From: an uncultured Oscillospiraceae bacterium
GTDB taxonomy: Bacteria; Bacillota; Clostridia; Oscillospirales; Oscillospiraceae
Length of the DNA: 5,312 nucleotides
Assembly: GCA_910579485.1 (NCBI GenBank)
Contig: CAJTVO010000164.1
Location: 673 to 5,984 of the forward strand
Reading direction: 5' to 3'
Of this stretch, positions 1 to 5,312 are shown piece after piece. The stretch's first letter is position 1. Every line of letters begins with the position of its first letter. Under the pieces are notes generated by a model. It had not been told where the DNA came from. It did no database searches and saw nothing but the letters and a program-made list of their open reading frames with translations. Both the position numbers and the translations under genes were made by a program.

Positions 1-165
1 TTGAATTTTGGAATTGTAATTACCTTACGAGAGATTAATGGTATCAACCGCATTCAGGATTTTATTAGGGCCTGTAATATGAGAGGCTATATTGTCAGTG
101 AGTTGAATATTCAAAATCAGTTGGAAATTTACAATATAAATCAAGAAGAACTCACTTTTGAGTAA
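1..165 (+). CDS. C-terminal fragment of an unrecognised protein
   Basis: Frame 1 is open from the window edge to a TAA at 163-165 and gives 54 residues. The fragment begins LNFGIVITLREINGINRIQD and ends in NQEELTFE. The first codon is TTG, but no ribosome binding site can be seen because the window starts there, so the true start is most likely outside. The fragment is rich in Ile and Asn, contains one Cys and shows no membrane segment. The codon use is AT-rich like the next plus-strand gene and unlike the GC-rich genes on the right. I do not recognise the family. It could belong to the same accessory block as the 298-residue protein, but the 270-base gap between them does not suggest a tight operon. 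The frame is fairly secure; the function is unknown. Confidence 0.5.
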   Translation: MNFGIVITLREINGINRIQDFIRACNMRGYIVSELNIQNQLEIYNINQEELTFE

Positions 166-236
166 CAGGCCAACGATCTCGATACATTTCTACAATGTTC
201 TTAGAAAATCTTTCTACCACACAAACCAAGGCAACG

Positions 237-260
237 AAAAAACGCCGAGTCTCCCCGGCG
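237..260 (-). terminator. Small intrinsic terminator-like hairpin facing left
   Basis: On the minus strand CGCCG (260-256) pairs with CGGCG (247-243) around an 8-base loop and is followed directly by six T (242-237). This is the usual form of a Rho-independent terminator, although the stem is only 5 bp. No minus-strand gene is visible just upstream of it; the nearest one ends at 1756. It could be a remnant, part of a dispersed repeat, or chance. Confidence 0.4.
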
Positions 261-419
261 CTCTTAGGCGACAAAGCACAGCGAATGGTACTTCATCGAT
301 TGTGGCAAATTGAGTTTACCATGATTCGCAGCCGATTGCAAGTAAAATCTGTCGTCCGAAAAGAGGTGAAACAAGGAGCGTTTCCTTTACTGTGTGTTGA
401 CGATAGATATTTTATTTGC

Positions 420-426
420 AAAGGAG
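420..426 (+). promoter_or_regulatory. Ribosome binding site that sets the start at 436
   Basis: AAAGGAG lies 9 bases before the ATG at 436, which is ideal spacing. An in-frame GTG at 394 would add 14 residues, but its nearest purine-rich stretch (AAGGAG, 373-378) is about 15 bases away. The ATG at 436 is therefore preferred. Confidence 0.75.
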
Positions 427-435
427 TACGATTTA

Positions 436-1332
436 ATGCATATTTCCGCCCATTTGGGCCTTCCACCTGGTCATTCGCATTTTCCCTTTGTCGACATTAC
501 AACCCGCAGCGATACCAGACTGTTTCTTGACCCCTGCCTGATTGAACGAAGTCAAGATGATTTCAGCAGATATGCTGCCGCACTTATATCCGATTTCGAA
601 GATAAACTGTATTGGGATATGCGGCATGGACATTGGGGCTGTACCGCTGTCTTTGACGAAGCGCATGAAATCAATGACACCAAGCTTGGATATGGCACAG
701 GCTATAACGGGAAAGGTAAGACACCACACGGTATGCGGGACAGTCTGAGCGGTCTGTGTAAGTTGGCGAACAACATCCCATCCATTTCCCGGATACAAGA
801 TATATCCATTTTTGTTGAAGACTTTGCAGAGGACTGCATGAGTGATCTTTTGACAAATATTTTGAGACTTCCTCTCAGCCAGTTCACTGCCGAACTTATG
901 CGCACTTATGATAAAACGCCCACTAGCAAGCATATAATTAAGTCCTGGGATTTACATGCTCACTCTTGGGTCGAAACTGAGCAGCCATATTGGACGGTCA
1001 CCGGACAAAAAATTCTGCTCGTCCCAAAATGGTGGGTGCGAAAAAACTTTCTCTTTAAAGCTCATCAATACCTATATGGTGTTATCATCGAACGGATGAA
1101 GATGGAACTAGGATATGAGAACCTTGCCAAAATAGACGTCTGGAAAAACATGGAGCGTGATTTCGAGCACTGGGAATATGCCAAAGTCATCGAGTACACG
1201 CAAAGACATCCAGATGCCTTAAGCGACTATCATACCCGTATACCGAAGTATTATAACCGCTCTGCTGGTTGTATGGACGATAACGACCTTGACCAGGCTG
1301 TCTATGGTCGTTTAATTTCGGAAATTGCATAA
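436..1332 (+). CDS. Uncharacterised 298-residue protein, possible accessory/defence-island family
   Basis: The start at 436 is chosen for its AAAGGAG site. The protein is 298 residues, soluble and without a signal peptide or membrane segment. Visible patterns are F-P-F-V-D-I with DTRLFLDPCLIE near residues 16-37, and FDEAHE followed by the glycine-rich KLGYGTGYNGKGKTPHG (residues 73-99). After these come SDLLTNILRLPLSQFTAELM (residues 136-155), ILLVPKWWVRK (193-203), and an acidic/aromatic C-terminal third. From memory, a group of uncharacterised bacterial proteins shares the order 'D..LF.DP', 'LGyG..GkG', 'SDl.tNii..pL..yT' and 'LLvPk', often in accessory islands; I cannot verify this by search. 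No catalytic motif is certain, although the repeated Asp/Glu/His/Lys positions would suit a nuclease-like fold. A tiny Gly/Lys-rich frame follows after 21 bases with its own strong ribosome binding site. No clear promoter is seen upstream. The gene is sure; the function is unknown. Confidence 0.85.
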   Translation: MHISAHLGLPPGHSHFPFVDITTRSDTRLFLDPCLIERSQDDFSRYAAALISDFEDKLYWDMRHGHWGCTAVFDEAHEINDTKLGYGTGYNGKGKTPHGMRDSLSGLCKLANNIPSISRIQDISIFVEDFAEDCMSDLLTNILRLPLSQFTAELMRTYDKTPTSKHIIKSWDLHAHSWVETEQPYWTVTGQKILLVPKWWVRKNFLFKAHQYLYGVIIERMKMELGYENLAKIDVWKNMERDFEHWEYAKVIEYTQRHPDALSDYHTRIPKYYNRSAGCMDDNDLDQAVYGRLISEIA

Positions 1333-1340
1333 GCCACAAG

Positions 1341-1346
1341 AGGAGG
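1341..1346 (+). promoter_or_regulatory. Strong ribosome binding site before the 17-codon frame
   Basis: AGGAGG, within AAGAGGAGGAATAACC, lies 7 bases before the ATG at 1354. It is the best Shine-Dalgarno match seen in the left block. Its presence right after the stop at 1332 is the main reason to take the very short frame downstream as a genuine translated unit or the remains of one. Confidence 0.7.
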
Positions 1347-1353
1347 AATAACC

Positions 1354-1407
1354 ATGGCTGTACATCATGGCGGTAAAGTTGGAAAAACCGCCAACCCGTT
1401 GCGTTAA
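1354..1407 (+). CDS. Tiny Gly/Lys-rich peptide, perhaps a truncated partner gene
   Basis: This frame encodes the 17 residues MAVHHGGKVGKTANPLR and starts 21 bases after the stop of the 298-residue protein, behind a near-perfect ribosome binding site. The HHGGKVGKTA start resembles, from memory, small basic proteins of about 40 to 60 residues with Gly-Gly-Lys and Lys/Ser/Ala-rich sequence that sit beside uncharacterised island genes. Those are longer, so this copy may be cut short by a frameshift. A +1 shift at the end of the frame would enter the overlapping frame that stays open to 1519. It could also be a genuine very short peptide, or a leader left by a deletion. Translation initiation here is well supported; the nature of the product is not. 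Confidence 0.45.
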   Translation: MAVHHGGKVGKTANPLR

Positions 1408-1519
1408 TAGTGGTAAGGAACTCACGCAAGGAGACTGTTGGCTGACAATTCGTAGTGCAAAAGCGCAAGATGGGTTATGGATTTATAAATTATCCACAGC
1501 CCATCTTTGTGCTTATTAG
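1367..1519 (+). CDS. Possible 50-residue reading frame overlapping the tiny peptide
   Basis: Frame 2 is open from an ATG at 1367 to a TAG at 1517-1519. It begins MAVKLEKPPTRCVNSGKE and ends in KLSTAHLCAY. Cys residues at 12 and 23 and a His-Leu-Cys near the end could suggest a small metal-binding fold, but this is weak. The ATG is 20 bases from the AGGAGG site, too far for normal use, so it would more likely be read after a +1 shift from the 1354 frame, or be the tail of a gene broken by one inserted or lost base. Against a real gene, a stem-loop at 1467-1507 occupies its last third. It is listed because it is open, lies directly behind a strong initiation signal and cannot be ruled out. Confidence 0.22.
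   Translation: MAVKLEKPPTRCVNSGKELTQGDCWLTIRSAKAQDGLWIYKLSTAHLCAY
1467..1507 (+). terminator. Imperfect stem-loop, candidate end of the left transcript
   Basis: AAGATGGG (1467-1474) pairs with CCCATCTT (1500-1507). Inside it TGGAT (1478-1482) pairs with ATCCA (1492-1496), separated by a 3x3 internal loop. The bases after it, TGTGCTTATT, are only loosely T-rich, so termination would be weak. Its place after the last plus-strand reading frame fits a transcript end. Confidence 0.35.
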
Positions 1520-1755
1520 AAGTTTACCAAGCAAGTGTGTGCCATCGGTCCCGTCTGCCTGGCTCTCTGCGCCGCGCGGTGGCTGGAATATAGTGGATTC
1601 AGAGTACGAATAGCCGCCGTATCACGTTTCTCCGTGATACGGCGGCTTTGAGTCTATAGCGGCAGAATATGGTCCAGGCCGGTACTGCGCCCCTGCTCTT
1701 TTTGCCGGGATTCGATTTGCCGGATGAAATAAGTCTATCCAGCGAGCGGGGCATT
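1520..1755. other. Gene-free junction between the two blocks
   Basis: Apart from the hairpin at 1613-1646, I see no reading frame with a start signal, no tRNA and no transposon end here. Base composition moves from AT-richer on the left to GC-rich on the right. This is the likely place of an island boundary if the left block was acquired. No direct repeat marking an attachment site was found by eye. Confidence 0.4.
1613..1646. terminator. Perfect 14-bp hairpin between convergent units
   Basis: GCCGCCGTATCACG (1613-1626) and its exact reverse complement (1633-1646) flank a 6-base loop, TTTCTC on the plus strand. The stem lies 110 bases beyond the stop of the large minus-strand gene (1756) and downstream of the plus-strand frames. 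It probably stops transcription from the minus-strand operon, perhaps from both sides. The T-tract is poor both ways (TTTGAG on plus, TATTCG on minus), so an RNA-stabilising 3' hairpin is an equal possibility. Confidence 0.6.
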
Positions 1756-4700
1756 TTATTTCGATGCTGGCTCCTCTTTTCCTTTCTGAGCCTTGGCGGC
1801 CTTTCTCTTGTGTTTGCCGGCAATCAGCACGAGTGCTGCCAAGGCAGCCAAACCGCCCACGACAGCGGGGATCAGCCACAGGGCGCTCCGAGTAGATTGG
1901 ATACAGAAAGTGCCCTGGGTTCCGGTCATGGTCAGCAATAGATACTGTCCGTTTTGGACGGCTTCCACCTGTTGCCACTGGCCGTTCTGATACTGCCAGA
2001 CATGGGTACCGCTGTCAGGGCTTAACAGCCGCAAAGGAACGGAATCCTCTGGCTCCGCTCCAGCGAGAACGACGTCCCACACGACGGCCTGCTCCCCCGC
2101 CTCCTGGGGCGGAACCTGGACGCTGTCTGTCACATGGAGAACGGCGTCCCCGGTAAACTGTCCCTCCGCCAGGGCCAGGGCCAGCTTTCCGGACAGCTCC
2201 CGGCTGGCCACCACAGTAACCCAAGGGGTATAGACCGCGTTCACGGTCAGGTCGGAGCGCAGGCCGGAGACATCAAACTCCGGCCAGACGCCGTAATTGC
2301 CCTCCAGCTCTGGCACAGGGGGCAGGTCGAGCCTGGACAGGTCCTCCCCGTAGAGGAAGGGAATCTGCGCCACCGTTTTTTCCTCCGCCACCAGAGTCAG
2401 CGTAAAGGCGGTGAACTCTGGCGGAATATCGGGCAGCTGGCTCAGCGCGTTAAAGGGGATGGGCTCGGCCCGCCCCGCGTAGCTGACGCCGTCCACCCCG
2501 GCGGTGCCGGTGTCTACAAAGAGATTGCCGGACAGCGCCCCATCCGTCTCTATGCCGCCGGCAATGGCTCCCAGATACTCCGTGCCTTCCTCGATTGTGA
2601 CGATGGCACGGCAGTCCCGCAGACGGCTGGCCCAGCCGGCAATGCCGCCGACGTAATTCTCTCCGGACAGGGTGCTCTTGACATGGCAGCTGCGGATGGA
2701 GGCGTCCGCATAGCCGGCCACACCCCCCACATAGTTCCCGCCGGTGCTGGCTACCGGGCCGTAATTCTGGCACTCCAAGGCAGTACCCAGGTCCATGCGC
2801 CCCGCCAGACCGCCCACGCAGTCCTTCTTGCCGGTGACGGCCCCACGATTGACGCAGTTCATCAGCACCGCCTTGGTCTCGTAGCTGCTGCCAAAGGAGA
2901 ACCGGCCGGTCGTGTCGTCCTCCGGGTCCAGGTCGAATTCAATGGCCACGGCACCGGCAATGCCGCCCACGTTGCGGTCTCCCTCCACGGTTCCCAGGTT
3001 GGAGCAGTCCGCCACCTTGCCCTCCCGGGTGGCGGAGATGTCCTCATCGGAGGTGTCCTGAATGATGCCCTCCAGGCCGCCTTCAGCGGTGTCCCTGGCG
3101 TCATCCATTGCGTCCAGCAGAAGGGTGAATACCGCGTTAAACTGCCGGTTGATGGCCCGCAGGTCGGCGGTCAGGGTGCCGTTCCCGGTCTGAAGGGCGC
3201 TGTTCAGCCCGTCCATCTCCTCCAGCAGGCCGCTCATGGCATCATAAAGGCTGTCGCCGGCCTGCCGGAAGTCCTCCCCCAGGGGGGTGAACTCCGCAGG
3301 ACCGTCCTCGGTGAGCGTATCCACCGCATCGCCAATGGTATCCAGCGCCCGGCGCAGCAGCCGCCCGATGACGGCGGAGGTGTCAGAGGCCTCCTCCAGT
3401 GTATCCAGGGCGTCTCCCAGCTGGCTGGACAGAGCGCCGGAGCGGCTCAGGGCCTGCTGGAGCTGAGACAGGGCATCATCCAGATCATCCCCCACTCCCC
3501 GCAGGGCGCGGAATGCCTGACGCAGCTCCTCCCGCGCCGCCAGAAGAGAGCTGACGGAGATGGAGCCGCTTCCCAAATCCAGAAAGCCTTGAAAGGCGTC
3601 CAGCGCGCGTTCCAGCCGGCTTACCGCCGTGGTCAGCCCGGAGGCGGACTGCCGCAGCTTCTCCACCGCGAGACGCAGGTCCCGCGCGGCCCGATCGCCG
3701 GTGTCCACCGCGCCGCCCAGAGAATCCAAAGCGTCCCCCAGCTGGCGGGACAGGCGCTCCAGCCGCCCGCCCACGTCGGACAGATCGTCCAGGGCGGGAG
3801 AAATTTTGTCCAGCGCGCCGGTGATGTCGGCGGTCAGGGTGTTGATGGTGCCGATGTTCTCGTCGGTAAAATCGGAAACCCGGTCCAGCAGCTCCTTGGT
3901 GCTGTCCTTGGCGCTGCCGGCGTAGTCTCCCATGGCGCTGAGCTGGGCGGAGACGCTGTCTCCGGTGCGCTCCGCGTCGTCCAGCGCGCGGTTAATCAGG
4001 TTTTCCAGGGTGTTCAGCTCCTGGCGCAGCTGCTCCAGCGTGTCCCGGCCAGGGTCCACAAGCACATAGGGCTCCGCCTGGCCCACAATGCCGCCCACGT
4101 CCTTCCGTCCGTAGACGGTGCCGCTGTTGGTACAGCCGGACAGATAGCCGTCCTGCCGCCCGGCGATGCCGCCGGTGTTGTACCCCACATGGGGGTAGCC
4201 CACCGTGCCGCGATTGACGCAGCTCTGCACCACGCCGCTGGAATAGCCCACGATGCCACCGGTATCAAAGCAGCCGTCCAGCAGGTGGTAGGTTTCGTCG
4301 TCCGCCGCGGCCTGCTCCTCCAAGATGGCAGCCGCATCCGCGTCCATCAGGTCCACATTGGTTTCCTTCCGGGTCAGATTCACTCCGGCGCTGCTTTCAC
4401 ATTTGAGCAGCGACCCCAAATTCCGGCCCGCAATGCCGCCGGTGATATTCTTGCCGCTGACAGAACCGGAGACGGAACAACCGGTAATCTCACCGGTGAT
4501 GCTGTTGTATCCGGCGATGCCGCCCACGGTGGCATCCCCCTGAACCACGCCGTGAAAGGCACAGCTTTGCAGGGTTCCTGCGTTGTTGCCCACGATGCCT
4601 CCCACGGTGGAGCGGGTACCCCCGGGGGCCACCGTACCCTTGACGGTCAAGTCCCGTACCAGCCCGCCGGGCTGGATATAGCGGAACAACCCCAGGGTGG

Positions 4701-4995
4701 AACCGGCGGAGGTGAGACACAGCCCGGAGATGGTGTGTCCCTGGCCTAAAAAGGTGCCGCCGAAGGTGGGAATGGGGGTGAAATCCACCCCGCTCAGGTC
4801 CAGGTCGGCGGTGAGGGTAACAGTCTTGCCCTGGGACCAGGTGTCCAGAGCGCAGTTTTTCCCGAAACGCTGGAGGTCCGCTACGTTGGAGATGGTGACA
4901 GTGCTTTCCTCCGTGGCCCAGGCGGGCAGGACCAGCGAGGTCAGAATCCAGACCGCCAGAAGGATGGGGAACAGCCGGTCGACACGTTTACGCAT
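1756..4995 (-). CDS. GLUG-repeat, coiled-coil surface protein with C-terminal membrane anchor
   Basis: The protein has 1079 residues from the ATG at 4995, which is preceded by AAAGGGGG at 9 bases and overlaps the stop of the upstream MMPL gene. An in-frame ATG at 5091 lies inside that gene and lacks support. Order: signal peptide (1-27; MRKR, hydrophobic core, probable cleavage after AWA); a solenoid cap with LTADLDLSG and a GTFLGQGHTISGL strand-turn (about 58-92); GLUG repeats (131-309); a helical, heptad-like region (about 316-648); GLUG repeats again (662-815); a C-terminal extracellular region with a VWPEFDVSGL..DLTVNAVYTPW segment like small beta repeats of Firmicute surface proteins (903-925); one membrane helix (about 1038-1060); and a Lys-rich cytoplasmic tail. 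It should stand outside the membrane, anchored by one helix. The role is unknown. Coupling to an MMPL transporter suggests a partner in substrate export or envelope work (inference). The helical part recalls the Leu/Gly heptad regions of YhgE/Pip-type proteins. No enzyme motif is seen. The gene is certain. Confidence 0.93.
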   Translation of the reverse strand: MRKRVDRLFPILLAVWILTSLVLPAWATEESTVTISNVADLQRFGKNCALDTWSQGKTVTLTADLDLSGVDFTPIPTFGGTFLGQGHTISGLCLTSAGSTLGLFRYIQPGGLVRDLTVKGTVAPGGTRSTVGGIVGNNAGTLQSCAFHGVVQGDATVGGIAGYNSITGEITGCSVSGSVSGKNITGGIAGRNLGSLLKCESSAGVNLTRKETNVDLMDADAAAILEEQAAADDETYHLLDGCFDTGGIVGYSSGVVQSCVNRGTVGYPHVGYNTGGIAGRQDGYLSGCTNSGTVYGRKDVGGIVGQAEPYVLVDPGRDTLEQLRQELNTLENLINRALDDAERTGDSVSAQLSAMGDYAGSAKDSTKELLDRVSDFTDENIGTINTLTADITGALDKISPALDDLSDVGGRLERLSRQLGDALDSLGGAVDTGDRAARDLRLAVEKLRQSASGLTTAVSRLERALDAFQGFLDLGSGSISVSSLLAAREELRQAFRALRGVGDDLDDALSQLQQALSRSGALSSQLGDALDTLEEASDTSAVIGRLLRRALDTIGDAVDTLTEDGPAEFTPLGEDFRQAGDSLYDAMSGLLEEMDGLNSALQTGNGTLTADLRAINRQFNAVFTLLLDAMDDARDTAEGGLEGIIQDTSDEDISATREGKVADCSNLGTVEGDRNVGGIAGAVAIEFDLDPEDDTTGRFSFGSSYETKAVLMNCVNRGAVTGKKDCVGGLAGRMDLGTALECQNYGPVASTGGNYVGGVAGYADASIRSCHVKSTLSGENYVGGIAGWASRLRDCRAIVTIEEGTEYLGAIAGGIETDGALSGNLFVDTGTAGVDGVSYAGRAEPIPFNALSQLPDIPPEFTAFTLTLVAEEKTVAQIPFLYGEDLSRLDLPPVPELEGNYGVWPEFDVSGLRSDLTVNAVYTPWVTVVASRELSGKLALALAEGQFTGDAVLHVTDSVQVPPQEAGEQAVVWDVVLAGAEPEDSVPLRLLSPDSGTHVWQYQNGQWQQVEAVQNGQYLLLTMTGTQGTFCIQSTRSALWLIPAVVGGLAALAALVLIAGKHKRKAAKAQKGKEEPASK
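2551..3012 (-). repeat. Second GLUG repeat block (protein repeats)
   Basis: Residues 662-815 resume the solenoid pattern with VGGIAG, VGGLAG, VGGVAG, VGGIAG and LGAIAG. Each is set about one rung after a Cys-containing segment (ADCSNLG, MNCVNRG, ECQNYG, RSCHVKS, RDCRAIV). The repeats match the first block closely, so the helical segment seems to interrupt what was one repeat array. Confidence 0.85.
3052..4050 (-). other. Coiled-coil-like segment inserted in the solenoid
   Basis: Residues about 316-648 have no beta-repeat pattern. They are Leu, Ala, Asp, Arg, Gln and Ser rich, with hydrophobic residues at 3/4 spacing, as in LEQLRQELNTLENLINRALD and LGDALDTLEEASD. The segment carries a partial internal duplication: SRQLGDALDSLGGAVDT (416-432) and SSQLGDALDTLEEASDT (523-539), 107 residues apart. 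Gly residues punctuate it, so it may fold back as several helical hairpins rather than one long rod. Confidence 0.75.
4069..4605 (-). repeat. First GLUG repeat block (protein repeats)
   Basis: Residues 131-309 contain repeated VGGIVG, VGGIAG, TGGIAG, TGGIVG, TGGIAG and VGGIVG units. Each is followed by a short turn and a C-x-x-x-G segment such as QSCAFHG, TGCSVSG, QSCVNRG and SGCTNSG. This is the GLUG motif pattern, expected to form rungs of a right-handed beta-solenoid. An acidic linker (about 211-233, rich in Asp, Ala and Glu) breaks the series into two groups of three. Confidence 0.85.
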
Positions 4996-5312
4996 GAGAA
5001 TCCGCCCCCTTTCCCGCAGGGATTGCCGCTGGTTGGGGCGGCTCCTCCGGCCGGACAGCCCCCGTTGCCACCGCCGCATTGATGCTGCCATGGAGGATGC
5101 CGCTGAAATCGGCGTCCACCATGCCGGAGATGTATCCCCGGACGTGGCCGTCCACCAGCAGACTGCCGGTGTGGGTCTGGACGGGATGCCGGGTCTTCAG
5201 GGTAAAGGCAGTCTTTTCAATGATGGTGTCGCCCAGCAGCAGAATCTGGGGAAGGATACCCATCACCAGGAAGATGGAGATTAACGTGCCCCGGCCCAGA
5301 CACACGCCGATG
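4988..5312 (-). CDS. C-terminus of an MMPL/RND-family transporter with a glycine-patterned tail
   Basis: The frame runs in from the right edge and stops at TAA 4990-4988, giving 107 residues. The first part, LGRGTLISIFLVMGILPQIL followed by LLGDTIIEKT, is the last membrane helix and its exit as usual in MMPL transporters: a GRG before the helix, a conserved LP within it, and an acidic residue just after. Such pumps move lipids and other hydrophobic molecules out of the inner membrane, driven by the proton gradient. After the helix comes a tail of about 70 residues that should be cytoplasmic. It contains VDGHVRGYISGMVDADFSGI and LHGSINAAV, a regular Gly-x-hydrophobic pattern like beta-solenoid turns, then a Pro/Ala-rich end. 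The stop overlaps the start of the surface-protein gene by 8 bases, so the two form an operon. The promoter, the start and most of the pump lie outside the window. Confidence 0.82.
   Translation of the reverse strand, partial: IGVCLGRGTLISIFLVMGILPQILLLGDTIIEKTAFTLKTRHPVQTHTGSLLVDGHVRGYISGMVDADFSGILHGSINAAVATGAVRPEEPPQPAAIPAGKGADSHA
5005..5012 (-). promoter_or_regulatory. Ribosome binding site of the surface-protein gene
   Basis: On the minus strand AAAGGGGG lies 9 bases before the ATG at 4995, inside the last codons of the upstream gene. It is a G-rich variant of the usual AAGGAGG. Together with the 8-base overlap it supports the start at 4995 and coupled translation. Confidence 0.55.

Noticed and set aside
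195..530. A 111-codon plus-strand frame beginning MFLENLSTTQTKATKKRR
   Set aside because: There is no ribosome binding site before it, it reads through the hairpin at 237-260, and it overlaps the well-supported gene starting at 436 by 95 bases in another frame.
433..933. A 166-codon minus-strand frame
   Set aside because: It is antisense to the 298-residue gene, has no convincing ribosome binding site and shows no recognisable domain.
1187..1468. A 93-codon minus-strand frame across the end of the 298-residue gene
   Set aside because: It is antisense to the real gene and to the strong ribosome binding site at 1341. Its Trp/Phe/Leu-rich translation has no family likeness.
1490..1498. TTATCCACA, an exact DnaA-box consensus
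   Set aside because: It is a single copy without further boxes, an AT-rich unwinding region or replication genes nearby, and it falls within the arm and loop of a stem-loop. A chance match is likely.
2134..4749. An 871-codon open frame on the plus strand, opposite the large minus-strand gene
   Set aside because: It lies antisense to a gene with clear signal peptide, GLUG repeats and membrane anchor. The translation is low-complexity Gly/Ala/Val/Gln-rich with no domain, as expected from the antisense strand of a GC-rich repetitive gene.
4697..5284. A 195-codon plus-strand frame at the right end
   Set aside because: It is antisense to the signal peptide of the surface protein and to the MMPL C-terminus, both of which are well supported by their motifs.

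Overview
The window looks like chromosomal DNA from a low-oxygen Gram-positive gut-type bacterium, most likely of the Clostridia (Oscillospiraceae-like). This is inferred from strong AGGAGG-type ribosome binding sites, from the pairing of an MMPL exporter with a GLUG-repeat surface protein, and from the GC-rich codon use of the right part. No marker gene fixes the taxon. The window falls into two blocks of visibly different base composition that converge on each other.

Left block (1 to about 1520, plus strand, AT-richer). It starts with the last 54 codons of an unrecognised gene. A 270-base gap follows, holding a small minus-strand terminator-like hairpin but no supported gene. Next is a 298-residue protein of unknown function (436-1332) with a very good ribosome binding site. 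It resembles, from memory only, a family of uncharacterised proteins met in accessory or defence islands. An ideal ribosome binding site 8 bases after its stop leads into a tiny Gly/Lys-rich reading frame, MAVHHGGKVGKTANPLR, which stops after 17 codons. An overlapping +1 frame stays open to 1519. A stem-loop at 1467-1507 may end this transcript.

Junction (1520-1755). There is no gene here. It holds a perfect 14-bp inverted repeat (1613-1646) between the two convergent units.

Right block (1756-5312, minus strand, GC-rich). The upstream gene is an MMPL/RND-type transporter of which only the C-terminus is present. Its last membrane helix is followed by a glycine-patterned cytoplasmic tail. Its stop overlaps the start of the next gene by 8 bases (ATGCGTAA), so the two are probably translationally coupled. 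The second gene encodes a 1079-residue exported, membrane-anchored protein. It has a signal peptide, a GLUG-repeat beta-solenoid, a helical coiled-coil-like segment of about 330 residues inserted into that solenoid, more GLUG repeats, a C-terminal extracellular region, one membrane helix and a basic cytoplasmic tail. The likely reading is that the MMPL pump and this long surface protein work together in moving a lipid or other hydrophobic substrate, or in envelope remodelling. That role is inferred from gene order and architecture.

The most interesting points are the coiled coil set inside a GLUG solenoid and coupled to an MMPL pump, the solenoid-like tail on the pump, and the uncharacterised 298-residue protein with its possibly broken tiny partner.
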